A stretch of DNA of 38,864 nt, taken from the NCBI RefSeq assembly GCF_000157915.1, contig NZ_EQ973650.1, positions 120,466-159,329 of the forward strand, read 5' to 3'. A program made the translations under genes and the position numbers. The notes beneath the pieces were generated by a model that was given only the letters and a program-made list of their open reading frames with translations, was not told where the DNA came from and searched no databases. The stretch comes from Phocaeicola coprophilus DSM 18228 = JCM 13818. Lineage in GTDB: Bacteria; Bacteroidota; Bacteroidia; Bacteroidales; Bacteroidaceae. This document shows positions 1 to 6,935 of the stretch, in pieces. Numbering within the stretch: the stretch's first letter is position 1; each line of letters opens with the position of its first letter.

Positions 1-129
1 AAATAATGTATATTCGATCAGCTTCAACTTTTTTGTAATCGGTTGGTATATGGGTATGAAGGTTTAGTGGTTTATTGGAAAAAGCGATTAATGTGCTCCT
101 GGAATTGAAAGAGATTAAATTTTTAGTTC

Positions 130-185
130 CTGTAAAATTTTACAGAAATGTTGTCTTGAACAAATTAATTAATTTTATATCTTTG
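130..185 (+). promoter_or_regulatory. Palindrome plus Bacteroidetes-type promoter
   Basis: A perfect 16-bp palindrome (CTGTAAAATTTTACAG, 130-145) sits just before a promoter-like pair: TTG at 156-158 and TATCTTTG at 178-185. The second matches the -7 consensus TAnnTTTG. It would fire toward the broken sigma-factor start at 360. The rest of 1-359 is AT-rich and holds no gene that I can support. The promoter call rests on motif match only. Confidence 0.4.
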
Positions 186-359
186 CTTCCGTTGTGTTTT
201 ATATATTTTTTTACTATGTAACTCTTATAATAGGATTATTTTTCAAAAATCGGATTTTATGAAGTCTTATGAGATTTTATTTGCAGGAAAGATGCATTTA
301 TATTGAACTCATAGATAAAGCTAAATAAAAAATGAAATGGCTGCTTAAAGTGTTGTAAC

Positions 360-500
360 ATGGATAATATGGTGCCTAAAAATATATTGCTTCGCTTGTC
401 AAATGATGATGAAAAGGCTTTCGAATTTATATATTGGAAATAATATTACATAGCTAAAATTTACATATCTAATACACTAATATATAATGCTTTACAAAAC
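360..500 (+). pseudogene. Remnant of an ECF sigma factor (N-terminus only)
   Basis: An ATG at 360 opens a 27-codon frame ending at TAA 441-443. Its product contains LLRLSNDDEKAFEFIYWK, which resembles the start of region 2 of Bacteroidetes ECF sigma factors (usually about 180 residues). In the same frame after the stop the translation continues YYIAKIYI, as expected of the next helix, and then similarity is lost. I read this as a nonsense-broken, 3'-truncated remnant. It lies in DNA much richer in A+T than the rest of the window, so it may belong to the flank and not to the element. It could also be a chance short match. Confidence 0.4.
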
Positions 501-666
501 TACATGATTGAATTAAGAAACAAATTAGAAACAAAAAGTGAATTTTATCCATTTTCCTGTTTTTTCTTTTGCACTCTGTTTCTTTGCTTGCAGTTGCTTG
601 CCTTTGGAGTGAAAATTCAAGCTGCTCTATTTGATTTTTGTTCCTTGGGTTTACAAATCAGATTAA

Positions 667-714
667 GGCTTGCACTGATGTTTTTTTTGCAGCCAAAAGA
701 GAAAAGTGCAAGCC
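667..714. repeat. Inverted repeat with 9-bp arms
   Basis: GGCTTGCAC (667-675) and GTGCAAGCC (706-714) form a perfect 9-bp inverted repeat with a 30-nt loop. A minus-strand -7-like box (TAGATTTG, plus-strand 744-751) lies just outside and would transcribe leftward through it. No credible protein is encoded between 504 and 840, so the stretch may hold a small structured RNA or an element-end structure. This is inference. Confidence 0.3.
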
Positions 715-791
715 CGTCATCCTCTAAAGTTGCATCACTTCTACAAATCTAATTCTTTTTATGCAGGCAGCCAAATATGACTGCCTATATT

Positions 792-842
792 TAGTTTAAT
801 TTAGTTTAGCATATATATAAGGCTAACAAACCAAACTAAACT
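792..842. repeat. AT-rich long hairpin
   Basis: TTAGC (806-810) pairs with GCTAA further right, and an outer near-match pairs AGTTTAATTTAG with CCAAACTAAACT. Together they could form a roughly 50-nt hairpin or cruciform. It marks the switch from AT-rich sequence to the mixed-composition cassette region, and it lies where leftward transcription from the promoter at 1033 could end. Confidence 0.35.
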
Positions 843-1240
843 GGATTTACAGCTCACTTCCCGACCATCCTTCCTTTTCCCATTTTACTCTCTGGAAGGT
901 CTCCCTTGTCTTTCTCTTTTGGCTGCAAACCCTTTTTACATTCCCATCACACCCTTTGCACGCAATCATCTCCCATGTTTCTCCCGGCATTTCGCATACT
1001 AACTTCCGGTCTGGCTGATGAAAATTGTGTCGCAAAGGTACTTGCCATGCCTTTCTTGTATGCAAGGTCATTGCCTGATGGTTTACGACAAAATCTCCAC
1101 ACTCGGCTTCGCTGAGGTAGTATTTGGTCTGAAAACCTTGCATAAAGAGCCATGCCACCTTTTGTGGCGACATAATTTATCAAGCCCGAAAGTAGATGAA
1201 ATGCTACAGGAGGGAATATAAGAACTTAAAATTTAGGATT
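843..1240. promoter_or_regulatory. Cassette leader A
   Basis: A non-coding leader before the first small-gene cassette. It carries a minus-strand -7 box (TACCTTTG, plus 1033-1040), a hairpin with stem GCCAC/GTGGC near 1154-1168, and at the end a hairpin GTAG/CTAC (1192-1207) followed at once by AGGAGGG (1208-1214), 26 nt before the ATG at 1241. The minus-strand box, the end hairpin and the RGGG block recur in the other leaders. Open frames here on both strands lack recognisable content. Confidence 0.5.
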
Positions 1241-1534
1241 ATGGCGAACTATGCAACAAACATCTTCTACGCAAGAACAGAGTGTTCAAAAGACCTTGAT
1301 ACGATAGAGGAGTTTCTGGACAGAACATTCAACGGCTATATCAATCGTCAGAACGATTGCATTGATGCGGAATTTTCCTCACGTTGGGAATACCCCGAAG
1401 AAGAAATCAGCAAATTGATAGCATCCCTGGCAAACAAGAACAAAGTCTATATCAAGATTCTGTCCTATGAGTTTGATAGTGATTATGTCAGCTTCAGGAT
1501 ATTCTCACAAGGCAAGTGGAACGTTAAGTTATAA
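1241..1534 (+). CDS. Small conserved-type cassette protein, 97 aa
   Basis: The protein starts MANYATNIFYARTE and is about 97 residues long. I chose the ATG at 1241 over the in-frame ATG at 1196, because the leader hairpin and purine block lie between them. It is acidic, with an alternating strand/helix look and a central block FSSRWEYPEEEISKLIASL. That block is loosely like the helix-strand layout of ferredoxin-like Api92/DUF1281 proteins, but I cannot confirm this. No signal peptide or membrane segment is visible. It is first in a compact run of four genes (1241-2339) with gaps of 11-18 nt, so it is probably co-transcribed with them. The function is unknown. Confidence 0.6.
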   Translation: MANYATNIFYARTECSKDLDTIEEFLDRTFNGYINRQNDCIDAEFSSRWEYPEEEISKLIASLANKNKVYIKILSYEFDSDYVSFRIFSQGKWNVKL

Positions 1535-1552
1535 CCTTCAAATCATACGATT

Positions 1553-1726
1553 ATGTTTTACGAGGAAGACAGCGAAATTATCGGGTTGTCCTGCACGTTG
1601 CTTACTCCCTACAGAGGGTACACAGAAGGCACCATTGTCGGAGATTATGGCAACACAGTCATTGTCCGTCTCACCAGCGGCAAAGAAATAGAAGAATACA
1701 GAGATGAAGTGATTATCAATGATTAA
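1553..1726 (+). CDS. Very small beta-rich protein, 57 aa
   Basis: A 57-codon frame from ATG 1553 to TAA 1724-1726 fits neatly between its neighbours (18 nt after the previous gene, 14 nt before the next). The sequence alternates hydrophobic and polar residues, with GTIVGDYGNTVIVRLTSGKE in the middle, which suggests a small SH3- or KOW-like barrel. No named family can be assigned. Its place in a tight same-strand run is the main argument that it is translated. Confidence 0.5.
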   Translation: MFYEEDSEIIGLSCTLLTPYRGYTEGTIVGDYGNTVIVRLTSGKEIEEYRDEVIIND

Positions 1727-1740
1727 ACAAGACAACAGCA

Positions 1741-2070
1741 ATGAAACAGATAGCAAGTAAATTCGTACAGTGGGATGTCCCCGAATTGGAGAAGCTGAAA
1801 GACAGCAAGGTTTACAAGTTACGGGAACGTCTTGATAATGGCGGCAAATTGAGCCGTTCCGAAAAGAACTGGCTTACACGAAGCCTGCAAGAGTGCTGCC
1901 ACTTCAAATGTGGCATAGCCTTGATGGGGTATTGTTTTGACTTTTCGGATGTCCTCAAACGCTATTTCGTAAAGCAATACGGACATGTCGCCGAATACTA
2001 TGCAGTTGACAAGACTTCATTGCGTTCCGTTTTGTATGGGCGCATTGAGGACATTATAGAAGTACCATAA
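1741..2070 (+). CDS. Small cassette protein, 109 aa, unknown function
   Basis: A soluble, basic-to-neutral protein of 109 residues starting MKQIASKFVQWDVPELEKLK. It contains a charged helical N-terminal half with the segment GGKLSRSEKNWLTRSL and two neighbouring cysteines (ECCHFKCG) near residue 53. The cysteine cluster could bind metal but lacks a clear second pair. Proteins of this kind are common in Bacteroides mobile DNA, without assigned function. It lies 14 nt after the 57-aa gene and 11 nt before the next gene, in the same operon. Confidence 0.65.
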   Translation: MKQIASKFVQWDVPELEKLKDSKVYKLRERLDNGGKLSRSEKNWLTRSLQECCHFKCGIALMGYCFDFSDVLKRYFVKQYGHVAEYYAVDKTSLRSVLYGRIEDIIEVP

Positions 2071-2081
2071 ATATCGAAAAC

Positions 2082-2339
2082 ATGAAAGTGACGATTGAAC
2101 ACAGCTTTTGCCCTTATTCCGAGGAGGTGACCGACCTCTATTTCCGAATCATCAATACAATTCTTTTTTCTACCGATGAAGCGGAGCTGCGTGAAAGTAT
2201 GAGACAGTTGGAAGAGAAGACTCCTCTTCATGAGTATTTTACCTATGGATATGGTGCCCATCACCTTTGGGTTTGTCAAAGACGTCCGAGTGACAAGACT
2301 CTGGTCTTCAAGCACCGTATCATGTTGGTTGAGTTTTAA
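2082..2339 (+). CDS. Small cassette protein, 85 aa, unknown function
   Basis: An 85-residue protein, last of the first four-gene cassette. The ending FTYGYGAHHLWVCQ is rich in aromatic residues; the start looks like a strand-helix unit. No domain is recognised. A weak hairpin (AGCCAA/TTGGCT, 2342-2359) follows the stop without a clear U-run. Confidence 0.55.
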   Translation: MKVTIEHSFCPYSEEVTDLYFRIINTILFSTDEAELRESMRQLEEKTPLHEYFTYGYGAHHLWVCQRRPSDKTLVFKHRIMLVEF

Positions 2340-3020
2340 TCAGCCAACAGATATTGGCTACCGGCTGGAATGGAACTACCCATTTCAGCCTTGCCGCCCT
2401 TCCTTTTATAATTTCTCTTTTGGCTGCGCCGTTTCCTTTTTTACAGCCGTCCATTCATGTGAAAAGCATCCCGCTTTTCTGTCTGATCCGGTTTCTGCCT
2501 TTCCCTATGGCCATTTTTTCACTCCCTCTTTTTCTGGTGCGGATACAGCAGCCACCCTCAGCTGTGTGTTCTGTCCTTGCTCCATTCGGATTGGAATGAC
2601 CCTCTTCGACAGTATACTTTGAATGAATGCCGTTCTGTTTTTGCTGCCTCGACAAGCGACATTGGAAAAGTCCGGTCTCTCCGTTTTTTGTGGTTGTCCG
2701 GGAAGGTGCTTCAATTCCTGCACCAGAGAGTGGACACGAGCTTTTGCCTGCTGTTCCCTCCATTTGGTTCTCATTTTTCATCATTGCTTTTCCAACGAAG
2801 CCATCATCATTTTCCCGTTGCAAAGATAGTGTGCAGTCAGGAACGCCTTAGCAGTCTTGACCAATGGCGTAGCCGCTTCAATCTTCCTTTATCAGGCCTT
2901 TGGTTTTGTCTTCGCCAAAAATAAAGCGTATTGATGCGCTATCCTTGGTGCATCCTTTATCTGCATCTACTTTTTACCGCAGCGTAAAAATAATTTAATA
3001 ACTTCTAAAAGCAATTCGAT
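2340..3020. promoter_or_regulatory. Cassette leader B (680 nt, before ssb)
   Basis: A long non-coding stretch before the SSB gene. It opens with a weak hairpin, then runs through pyrimidine-rich sequence to a minus-strand -7 box (TATCTTTG, plus 2821-2828). After it comes a segment related to leaders C and H (block AATCTTCCT followed by a run ending TTTTGTCTTCGCC), and a hairpin with stem GATGC/GCATC near 2933. It lacks the terminal hairpin plus RGGG element of the other leaders. Several open frames cross it on both strands; none has protein-like content. Confidence 0.4.
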
Positions 3021-3404
3021 ATGAAAAAGATTGAGAACACTTTCGCAGTAACAGGATTCATTGGCAAAGATGCAGAAATCCATCAGTTCACCAGTGCCAG
3101 CGTAGCACGTTTCTCTTTGGCTGTAAGCCGACTGGAGAAAAACGGAGAGGAATCCAACCGCATTTCCGCCTTCATGAATATCGAGGCATGGCGTAAGAAC
3201 GAGAACACCGATTCCTTCGACATGCTGACCAAAGGTACCATGCTTACCGTCGAGGGTTATTTCAAACCAGAAGAATGGATTGACAAGGACGGTACGAAAC
3301 ACAACCGCATCGTGACCGTGGCTGTCAAGTTTTATCCGCCTGTTGAAAAAGAGGAGGAAGCTCCTAAAAAACAGGCAAAACCTGTGAAGAAAGGCAAGAA
3401 ATGA
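3021..3404 (+). CDS. ssb: Single-stranded DNA-binding protein
   Basis: A 127-residue SSB of the short type found on mobile elements. An OB-fold fills about residues 4-108, starting NTFAVTGFIGKDAEI, with the typical VARFSLAVSR strand and a final strand before a tail rich in lysine and proline (EEEAPKKQAKPVKKGKK). The acidic DDDxPF-type tip of housekeeping SSBs is absent and replaced by a basic tail. Family knowledge: it coats ssDNA produced by conjugation or replication. Being in a small-gene array beside other early-type genes, it may protect incoming DNA in the recipient; that is inference. A strong terminator follows. Confidence 0.85.
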   Translation: MKKIENTFAVTGFIGKDAEIHQFTSASVARFSLAVSRLEKNGEESNRISAFMNIEAWRKNENTDSFDMLTKGTMLTVEGYFKPEEWIDKDGTKHNRIVTVAVKFYPPVEKEEEAPKKQAKPVKKGKK

Positions 3405-3420
3405 TTCCGGCCTTACAGAC

Positions 3421-3449
3421 AAAGCGACCTTCGGGTCGCTTTATTTTTG
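3421..3449 (+). terminator. Rho-independent terminator after ssb
   Basis: AGCGACC (3423-3429) pairs with GGTCGCT (3434-3440) around a short loop, followed by TTATTTTTG. It ends the ssb transcript. RNA made leftward from leader C would also end at or near this hairpin. Confidence 0.8.
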
Positions 3450-3820
3450 TTCATGGACGGCTTCAGCCATTCCGCCCTTTTATAGCTTTTCCCCTGCATG
3501 TACTTCCGTACCATGCATGTACTTCCGTACCATTATAATGTCATGTCGCTCCTTTGTGTTTTTACTGCTTTTCGGGGTTCCATTCCGCAAGCCTGTTATT
3601 TTTCTCTGCAAAGTTTGATTGCCGTTTTCCGGTCCTGTCAAGGAACCGCTTTGCTGGCTGTCGGAAAATCTTCCTCTCCGTGCCTGCGAGCGTATTTTCC
3701 ACATCCTCCTTGCCCGGACCGACCGCCAATTTCGTGAGCAGAAAAAAAAATCAACCTTCCGGTACAGAAACTACCAGAGGGAAAACAAACAAAATTCATC
3801 AACTTTAAAATTGTAGTGAT
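3450..3820. promoter_or_regulatory. Cassette leader C
   Basis: A 370-nt non-coding leader. It holds the 19-bp tandem repeat, a degenerate minus-strand -7 box (AAACTTTG, plus 3609-3616, one mismatch), and a block AAAATCTTCCTCT...GAGCGTATTT that recurs in leader H. At the end are a hairpin GGTA/TACC (3761-3775) and AGAGGG (3776-3781), 39 nt before the ATG. That distance is too great for the RGGG block to act as a Shine-Dalgarno site. Confidence 0.5.
3496..3533. repeat. Perfect 19-bp tandem duplication
   Basis: GCATGTACTTCCGTACCAT is repeated twice without a gap (3496-3514, 3515-3533). Each unit contains the palindromic GTAC-TTCC-GTAC core, so the pair offers two identical sites for a dimeric DNA-binding protein. 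It lies in leader C, downstream of the weak minus-strand promoter there. Confidence 0.8.
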
Positions 3821-4135
3821 ATGACATTCAGAGAATTTATGGCAGAAAACGGCTACATGTTACAGACAACTTTTTGGAGTGATTTTTCGATAGCAGACCG
3901 CTTCGGACTTCCAGCAGTCCAAGACACTTTCAACCGAGCATTTGCAGAGTGGAAACAGAGCTACAAGTACCTCACAGAACTTATTTTGGTACTCAACCAC
4001 AAAATCTGGCAGCACTACGAGGCAGCCCCGGAAATGGCAAAGCTCTACAACATCCTTTGGATGCAAGCCGACCAATACGCCATCGAGAATCTGAAAGGCA
4101 GCGAGCTGGAATATTATTATGAGGTGACGGACTGA
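3821..4135 (+). CDS. Small helical protein, 104 aa, mobile-element type
   Basis: A mainly alpha-helical, soluble 104-residue protein starting MTFREFMAENGY. Notable segments are FWSDFSIADRFG, FNRAFAEWKQSYKYLTEL and LVLNHKIWQHYE, followed by an acidic end. The pattern is one I associate with small unannotated proteins of Bacteroides conjugative elements, but I cannot give a family number. It follows leader C closely, and a separate gene starts 55 nt after its stop. It is likely expressed together with the 166-aa gene. Confidence 0.65.
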   Translation: MTFREFMAENGYMLQTTFWSDFSIADRFGLPAVQDTFNRAFAEWKQSYKYLTELILVLNHKIWQHYEAAPEMAKLYNILWMQADQYAIENLKGSELEYYYEVTD

Positions 4136-4190
4136 TGCCGTCATACAGATAAAGCAGATAGTTCAATCAGTTAAACTCAATAAAATAGAT

Positions 4191-4691
4191 ATGGATATTA
4201 CATTTGCAATCGTCCGTGCAGAAAATGCGGACTATCTTTGCCACCATGCCAACGGCATCTATGTGGATGTCAGCAATCCAATGAGAACTTTTGTTGCCGG
4301 AGAAGATAAGTTTCGGCTTATTGAACCGGACCGTTCGTTGGAACGGAAGGAGTACAGGTTCAGAGGACAGAACTGCTATCTTGTACCTCGTTTTTATGCC
4401 AACGGGTGGCTGGCTCTTCTGTTGCAGAGCGTGGAGGATGAAAGTGAGTATATCGTCCTTTCTGTCAATTTGGAGGAAATGGATGCCCTTGGATTGCCCG
4501 ACCGGACATTTATTGATGTGAACCATTATCCGGATGCCATGGCGTTTTTGAGTGCGAACGGGCTGGCAACGGATTCCGGTTACAAACGCAGGAGCGGCTT
4601 TGTGGAGTATCCGATGGTAATGCTGAATCTTGCATTGATTTACCAGCATTTCCCGAAGACATTCCAAGAAGCCGACATTGATTGTTTCTGA
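4191..4691 (+). CDS. DUF4313-like protein, 166 aa
   Basis: A soluble 166-residue protein. The middle (YLVPRFYANGWLALLLQSVEDE, then VNLEEMDALGLPDRTFIDVN) resembles the DUF4313 family of Bacteroides mobile elements, which has no known activity. The end FVEYPMVMLNLALIYQH is hydrophobic but too irregular for a membrane span. It shares a cassette with the 104-aa gene and is closed by a strong terminator. Family assignment is from memory of the pattern, so moderate. Confidence 0.6.
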   Translation: MDITFAIVRAENADYLCHHANGIYVDVSNPMRTFVAGEDKFRLIEPDRSLERKEYRFRGQNCYLVPRFYANGWLALLLQSVEDESEYIVLSVNLEEMDALGLPDRTFIDVNHYPDAMAFLSANGLATDSGYKRRSGFVEYPMVMLNLALIYQHFPKTFQEADIDCF

Positions 4692-4726
4692 ACAGCTGTT
4701 CCAGGCATGGATTGCTGATTGGTTTT

Positions 4727-4767
4727 AACGATACCGTACCGCCTTTTTCGGCACGGTATCGTTTTTT
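4727..4767 (+). terminator. Strong bidirectional terminator
   Basis: An 11-bp stem AACGATACCGT (4727-4737) / ACGGTATCGTT (4753-4763) is followed by a T-run to 4767. It also has T-rich sequence when read on the other strand, so it could stop leftward RNA from leader D. Confidence 0.85.
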
Positions 4768-5165
4768 ACACCCGATTTTCCAGCGACACCAGACTTTTAT
4801 ATATTGTCCTTTTCTCTCTTTTAGTTATTCCTTTTTCCCTCTTATAGCGGCAAGATTACCAGTCCCTTTTTATCATTTGCAATGGCGGGCAGCCTCTGAT
4901 TGCATCCCGACATTTCGCTCGGGAATGTTTTCTTGTGCAAAGGTACGTCGAAAGAATGCTCTGCAAGTATCACTGTCGCTACCCGAAGTGAAATTTGACG
5001 TAACCTTCCGCAATCAAAGATTCCGGTATTCATAAAATTTCATTCCGGGTTTCTTGCTTTGCATTCCTGCTTCGCCATATGATGGGCACCAAAAAGCGAC
5101 CCTTGCGATGAAGTCGGTAAATTTCAAAGCAGGGCAAATGAAACACTTTAAAAAAATAGAATAAA
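4768..5165. promoter_or_regulatory. Cassette leader D
   Basis: A 400-nt leader. Its minus-strand promoter is well formed: -7 TACCTTTG (plus 4938-4945) and -33 TTG (CAAG at plus 4964-4967), with 18 nt between. To the right is a block shared with leader G: an inverted repeat TGAAATTT/AAATTTCA, around an inner GTAACCTTCCGCAATC segment. A GAAG...TTTC mini-hairpin and CAGGGCAAA near 5110-5138 correspond to the terminal element of the other leaders. RNA from the minus-strand promoter would run about 200 nt to the terminator at 4727-4767. Confidence 0.6.
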
Positions 5166-5420
5166 ATGACAGTAGATGAAGTATTACAGCACGATTTGAA
5201 GTTTCGGTACATGCTACTCGGACGCCTACAGGCAGATTGCGAATATTATCTTGGTTTCGGCAACAGAAATCCCAACCGTTTGTGGGCTGGTGATGAAGAA
5301 AGGCAACTGGAGTACATGACCAGGCTCTATGACAGTTTCACCGAGGAGGAAAAACCACAATGGCTGACAAGGGAACAGATTCTGAAGTATGATACCGCCA
5401 TGAGGAATATACCGGAATAA
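5166..5420 (+). CDS. LPD11-like small protein, 84 aa
   Basis: An 84-residue protein with RLQADCEYYLGFGNRNPNRLW followed by QLEYMTRLYDSF and QWLTREQILKYDTAM. This order matches what I recall of the stand-alone form of large polyvalent protein-associated domain 11 (LPD11), found as small proteins or as part of giant phage and plasmid proteins delivered with incoming DNA. The biochemical role is unknown. It is alone behind leader D and ends at a bidirectional terminator facing the HU gene. Confidence 0.6.
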   Translation: MTVDEVLQHDLKFRYMLLGRLQADCEYYLGFGNRNPNRLWAGDEERQLEYMTRLYDSFTEEEKPQWLTREQILKYDTAMRNIPE

Positions 5421-5427
5421 AAACAAA

Positions 5428-5470
5428 TGCCGCACCTGCTCCAAAGACAGAGCGATGCGGCAATCATTTT
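5428..5470. terminator. Bidirectional terminator between convergent genes
   Basis: TGCCGCA (5428-5434) pairs with TGCGGCA (5456-5462), followed on the plus strand by ATCATTTTT. On the minus strand the same hairpin is followed by TTTGTTTTTATT. It separates the 84-aa gene from the minus-strand HU gene. Confidence 0.75.
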
Positions 5471-5511
5471 TCTAATCAATTATATCAGTTATCAGTTATG
5501 AAGATTCAGTG

Positions 5512-5802
5512 CTATTTAGCCTCGATGCCCCCTTTTACCATGACACGAAAAGTCTTGGCAGGCTTGAAGGCAGGAACCGAATGGGCAGGGATGATGACAG
5601 TCGTATTGCTTGAAATGTTACGTCCCGTTTTCTGTGCTTTATGTTTGATTATAAAACTGCCGAACCCTCACAGAAAAACCTCTTCTCCTACAATCATCGA
5701 ATCTTTCACGCTTTTCATAAACGCTTCCACTACGGCTGTTACCGTGTTCTTTTCTATACCGGTCTGCTTTGCTATCCGGTCAACAATCTCTGCCTTTGTC
5801 AT
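5512..5802 (-). pseudogene. HU/IHF-family DNA-binding protein with in-frame stop
   Basis: Read on the minus strand from ATG at 5802, the frame gives MTKAEIVDRIAKQTGIEKNT and continues to a TGA at 5670-5668 (codon 45). The same frame then goes on with GFGSFIIKHKAQKTGRNISS to TAG at 5514-5512. The whole 96-codon frame is a standard HU/IHF protein: helical dimer half, GFGSF turn and beta-arm. Family members usually have Arg before GFGSF, and TGA differs by one base from CGA, so a single substitution explains the stop. The product would lack the DNA-binding arm unless the stop is read through. It follows a 34-aa membrane-protein gene, probably in one transcript. Confidence 0.8.
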
Positions 5803-5851
5803 GGTCTGATTAAAATGAATGATAAAATTATGCACTTACTTACCTTCTGGC

Positions 5852-5956
5852 TTAACGGTCACGCCGGTAGTCGCTCTGGCTGAATCCACCGAATATACCC
5901 TTCAGAATCTTGCCGACAATCCAAAACACCACGAATAATACAATCAGTTCTCCCAT
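5852..5956 (-). CDS. Tiny single-span membrane protein, 34 aa
   Basis: A 34-codon frame, ATG at 5956 and TAA at 5854-5852. It has one hydrophobic segment (ELIVLFVVFWIVGKILKGIF) and a basic, hydrophilic tail ending DYRRDR. It lies 49 nt upstream of the HU frame on the same strand and behind a promoter-like box, so it likely leads a two-gene transcript. The function is unknown. The clean membrane segment and a start close behind a promoter support it as real. Confidence 0.5.
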   Translation of the reverse strand: MGELIVLFVVFWIVGKILKGIFGGFSQSDYRRDR

Positions 5957-5990
5957 AAGTATTCTATATTTATACAGTTGTAATTGAATC

Positions 5991-6022
5991 TAAAGATACA
6001 AAATAATCTCTGAACTACAAAA
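5991..6022 (-). promoter_or_regulatory. Promoter for small membrane protein/HU
   Basis: On the minus strand, TATCTTTA (plus 5991-5998) differs from the -7 consensus only at the last base, and a TTTG lies about 19 nt upstream of it. Transcription would begin about 30 nt before the 34-aa gene. Confidence 0.45.
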
Positions 6023-6053
6023 TAATACGGAGTGAAATTCATCCGGATTTACA

Positions 6054-6698
6054 TCACATGTTTTCTACTCCGCTATCATCCTCTTCCGTCTTCTTCTTGA
6101 CACGCGGACCGCTGGTCTGGCCACGGTCGAGCTTTACACCATATTTGTTGAGTATGCGCCATATTGAACTTTTGCTGCTGAAGCCGCTGGCAGCCCAGAT
6201 ATCATCGAACGAATGGCCGTTGGTGTACATGTCCACGATTTTCTTGTCTCGTTCGGCTTTGGGCAGCACTTTCGGGGCTGCCGGTGCCTTGATGCTTTGG
6301 CGCAGCCTTTCCACATGGGCAGAGTACCTGCGCAATGCCGCAATCTCCTCCGGAAACGCACCGATTATCCACAGCACGTCAGCGGCTGTCGTGGAAGGAA
6401 ACAGTTCACCTCGGGTATCCACCTTGTCGTGGATGGATATGATACGTACTATCTTGATCCGGCACAGTTCAATGAATGCGGACAGTTCTCTCAGCCCGCG
6501 TGTGGCATTGCTGAACTTGACCACGACAAGTTCGTCACCTCTTTCAAGATTTGCCATAAGCTGTTTCCACATCGGACGCAATGTTTCGTGTTCGACCGTT
6601 TCTTCTACAATCTGTACACATCCGTATTGCTGCATCCATTCTCTTTCCGTGTCAAAACTTTCATTGTTTTCCCTGAATATGTAACCGACTTTTGCCAT
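6054..6698 (-). CDS. Degenerate serine-recombinase-like DNA-binding protein
   Basis: About 214 residues from ATG 6698 (MAKVGYIFREN). The resolvase fold is recognisable: GYIFREN in place of the Y-x-R-V-S motif, ELVVVKFSNATRGLREL in place of the usual DRLxR segment, then IISIHDKVDT and a helical stretch. A C-terminal helix-turn-helix lies near residues 155-190 (DIWAASGFSSKSSIWRILNK). The catalytic serine is absent and the D-R pair of the DRLxR motif is replaced, so strand cleavage looks unlikely. I infer a DNA-binding or regulatory role. Upstream in-frame starts to 6812 are excluded, because the promoter (-7 at plus 6728-6735) lies inside that extension; 6710 is the alternative start. It is divergent from the relaxase operon. 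Confidence 0.7.
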   Translation of the reverse strand: MAKVGYIFRENNESFDTEREWMQQYGCVQIVEETVEHETLRPMWKQLMANLERGDELVVVKFSNATRGLRELSAFIELCRIKIVRIISIHDKVDTRGELFPSTTAADVLWIIGAFPEEIAALRRYSAHVERLRQSIKAPAAPKVLPKAERDKKIVDMYTNGHSFDDIWAASGFSSKSSIWRILNKYGVKLDRGQTSGPRVKKKTEEDDSGVENM

Positions 6699-6727
6699 TT
6701 GATTATACATTGTTTTGATAACAAGTG

Positions 6728-6756
6728 CAAATATAATACTTTCCTTTAAATCCAAA
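6728..6756 (-). promoter_or_regulatory. Promoter of the recombinase-like gene
   Basis: On the minus strand, -33 TTTG (plus 6753-6756) and -7 TATATTTG (plus 6728-6735) are 17 nt apart, close to the Bacteroidetes consensus. The implied start site near 6722 gives a very short untranslated leader and fixes the gene start at 6710 or 6698. Confidence 0.7.
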
Positions 6757-6824
6757 ATTATATTGTGGAAAAATAATCGTTTAAACGGATGGAAATCCTG
6801 TTTTTCTTTCACTTGTTTTCATTG

Positions 6825-6849
6825 ATAATCATATTGTTAATATGATTAT
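6825..6849. promoter_or_regulatory. Perfect palindrome, candidate operator
   Basis: ATAATCATAT (6825-6834) and ATATGATTAT (6840-6849) form a perfect 10-bp inverted repeat with a 5-nt spacer, midway between the divergent promoters of the recombinase-like gene and the lipoprotein/relaxase operon. The AATCATAT half-site recurs in the palindrome at 33800-33837, in another divergent promoter region. Confidence 0.65.
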
Positions 6850-6901
6850 GAAAAAATCGCTAATTCTGACATCGAAAGAATATTATCACGATTTTTATAT
6901 A

Positions 6902-6909
6902 TAGATTTG
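6902..6909 (+). promoter_or_regulatory. -7 box for the lipoprotein/relaxase operon
   Basis: TAGATTTG matches TAnnTTTG, 26 nt before the ATG at 6936. No clear -33 TTTG is seen at the usual spacing, which fits a promoter that needs an activator. Confidence 0.5.
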
Positions 6910-6935
6910 CACTGTTTTAATATGAAATAACAAAT

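Noticed and set aside
504-752. Open frame of 82 codons in the AT-rich flank
   Set aside because: It is the same frame as the sigma-factor remnant after its stop, but it has phenylalanine- and leucine-rich, low-complexity content and overlaps an inverted repeat. No family features.
2230-2924. Overlapping open frames on both strands in the leader before ssb
   Set aside because: Several frames of similar length overlap each other; their composition (Ser, Phe, Pro, Cys runs) is that of pyrimidine-rich non-coding DNA, and the region aligns in parts with other leaders.
6058-6749. Plus-strand open frames opposite the recombinase-like gene
   Set aside because: They mirror the minus-strand gene that has a recognisable fold, promoter and start.
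6699-6812. N-terminal extension of the recombinase-like protein
   Set aside because: The best promoter of the gene lies inside this extension, and the extension is not resolvase-like.
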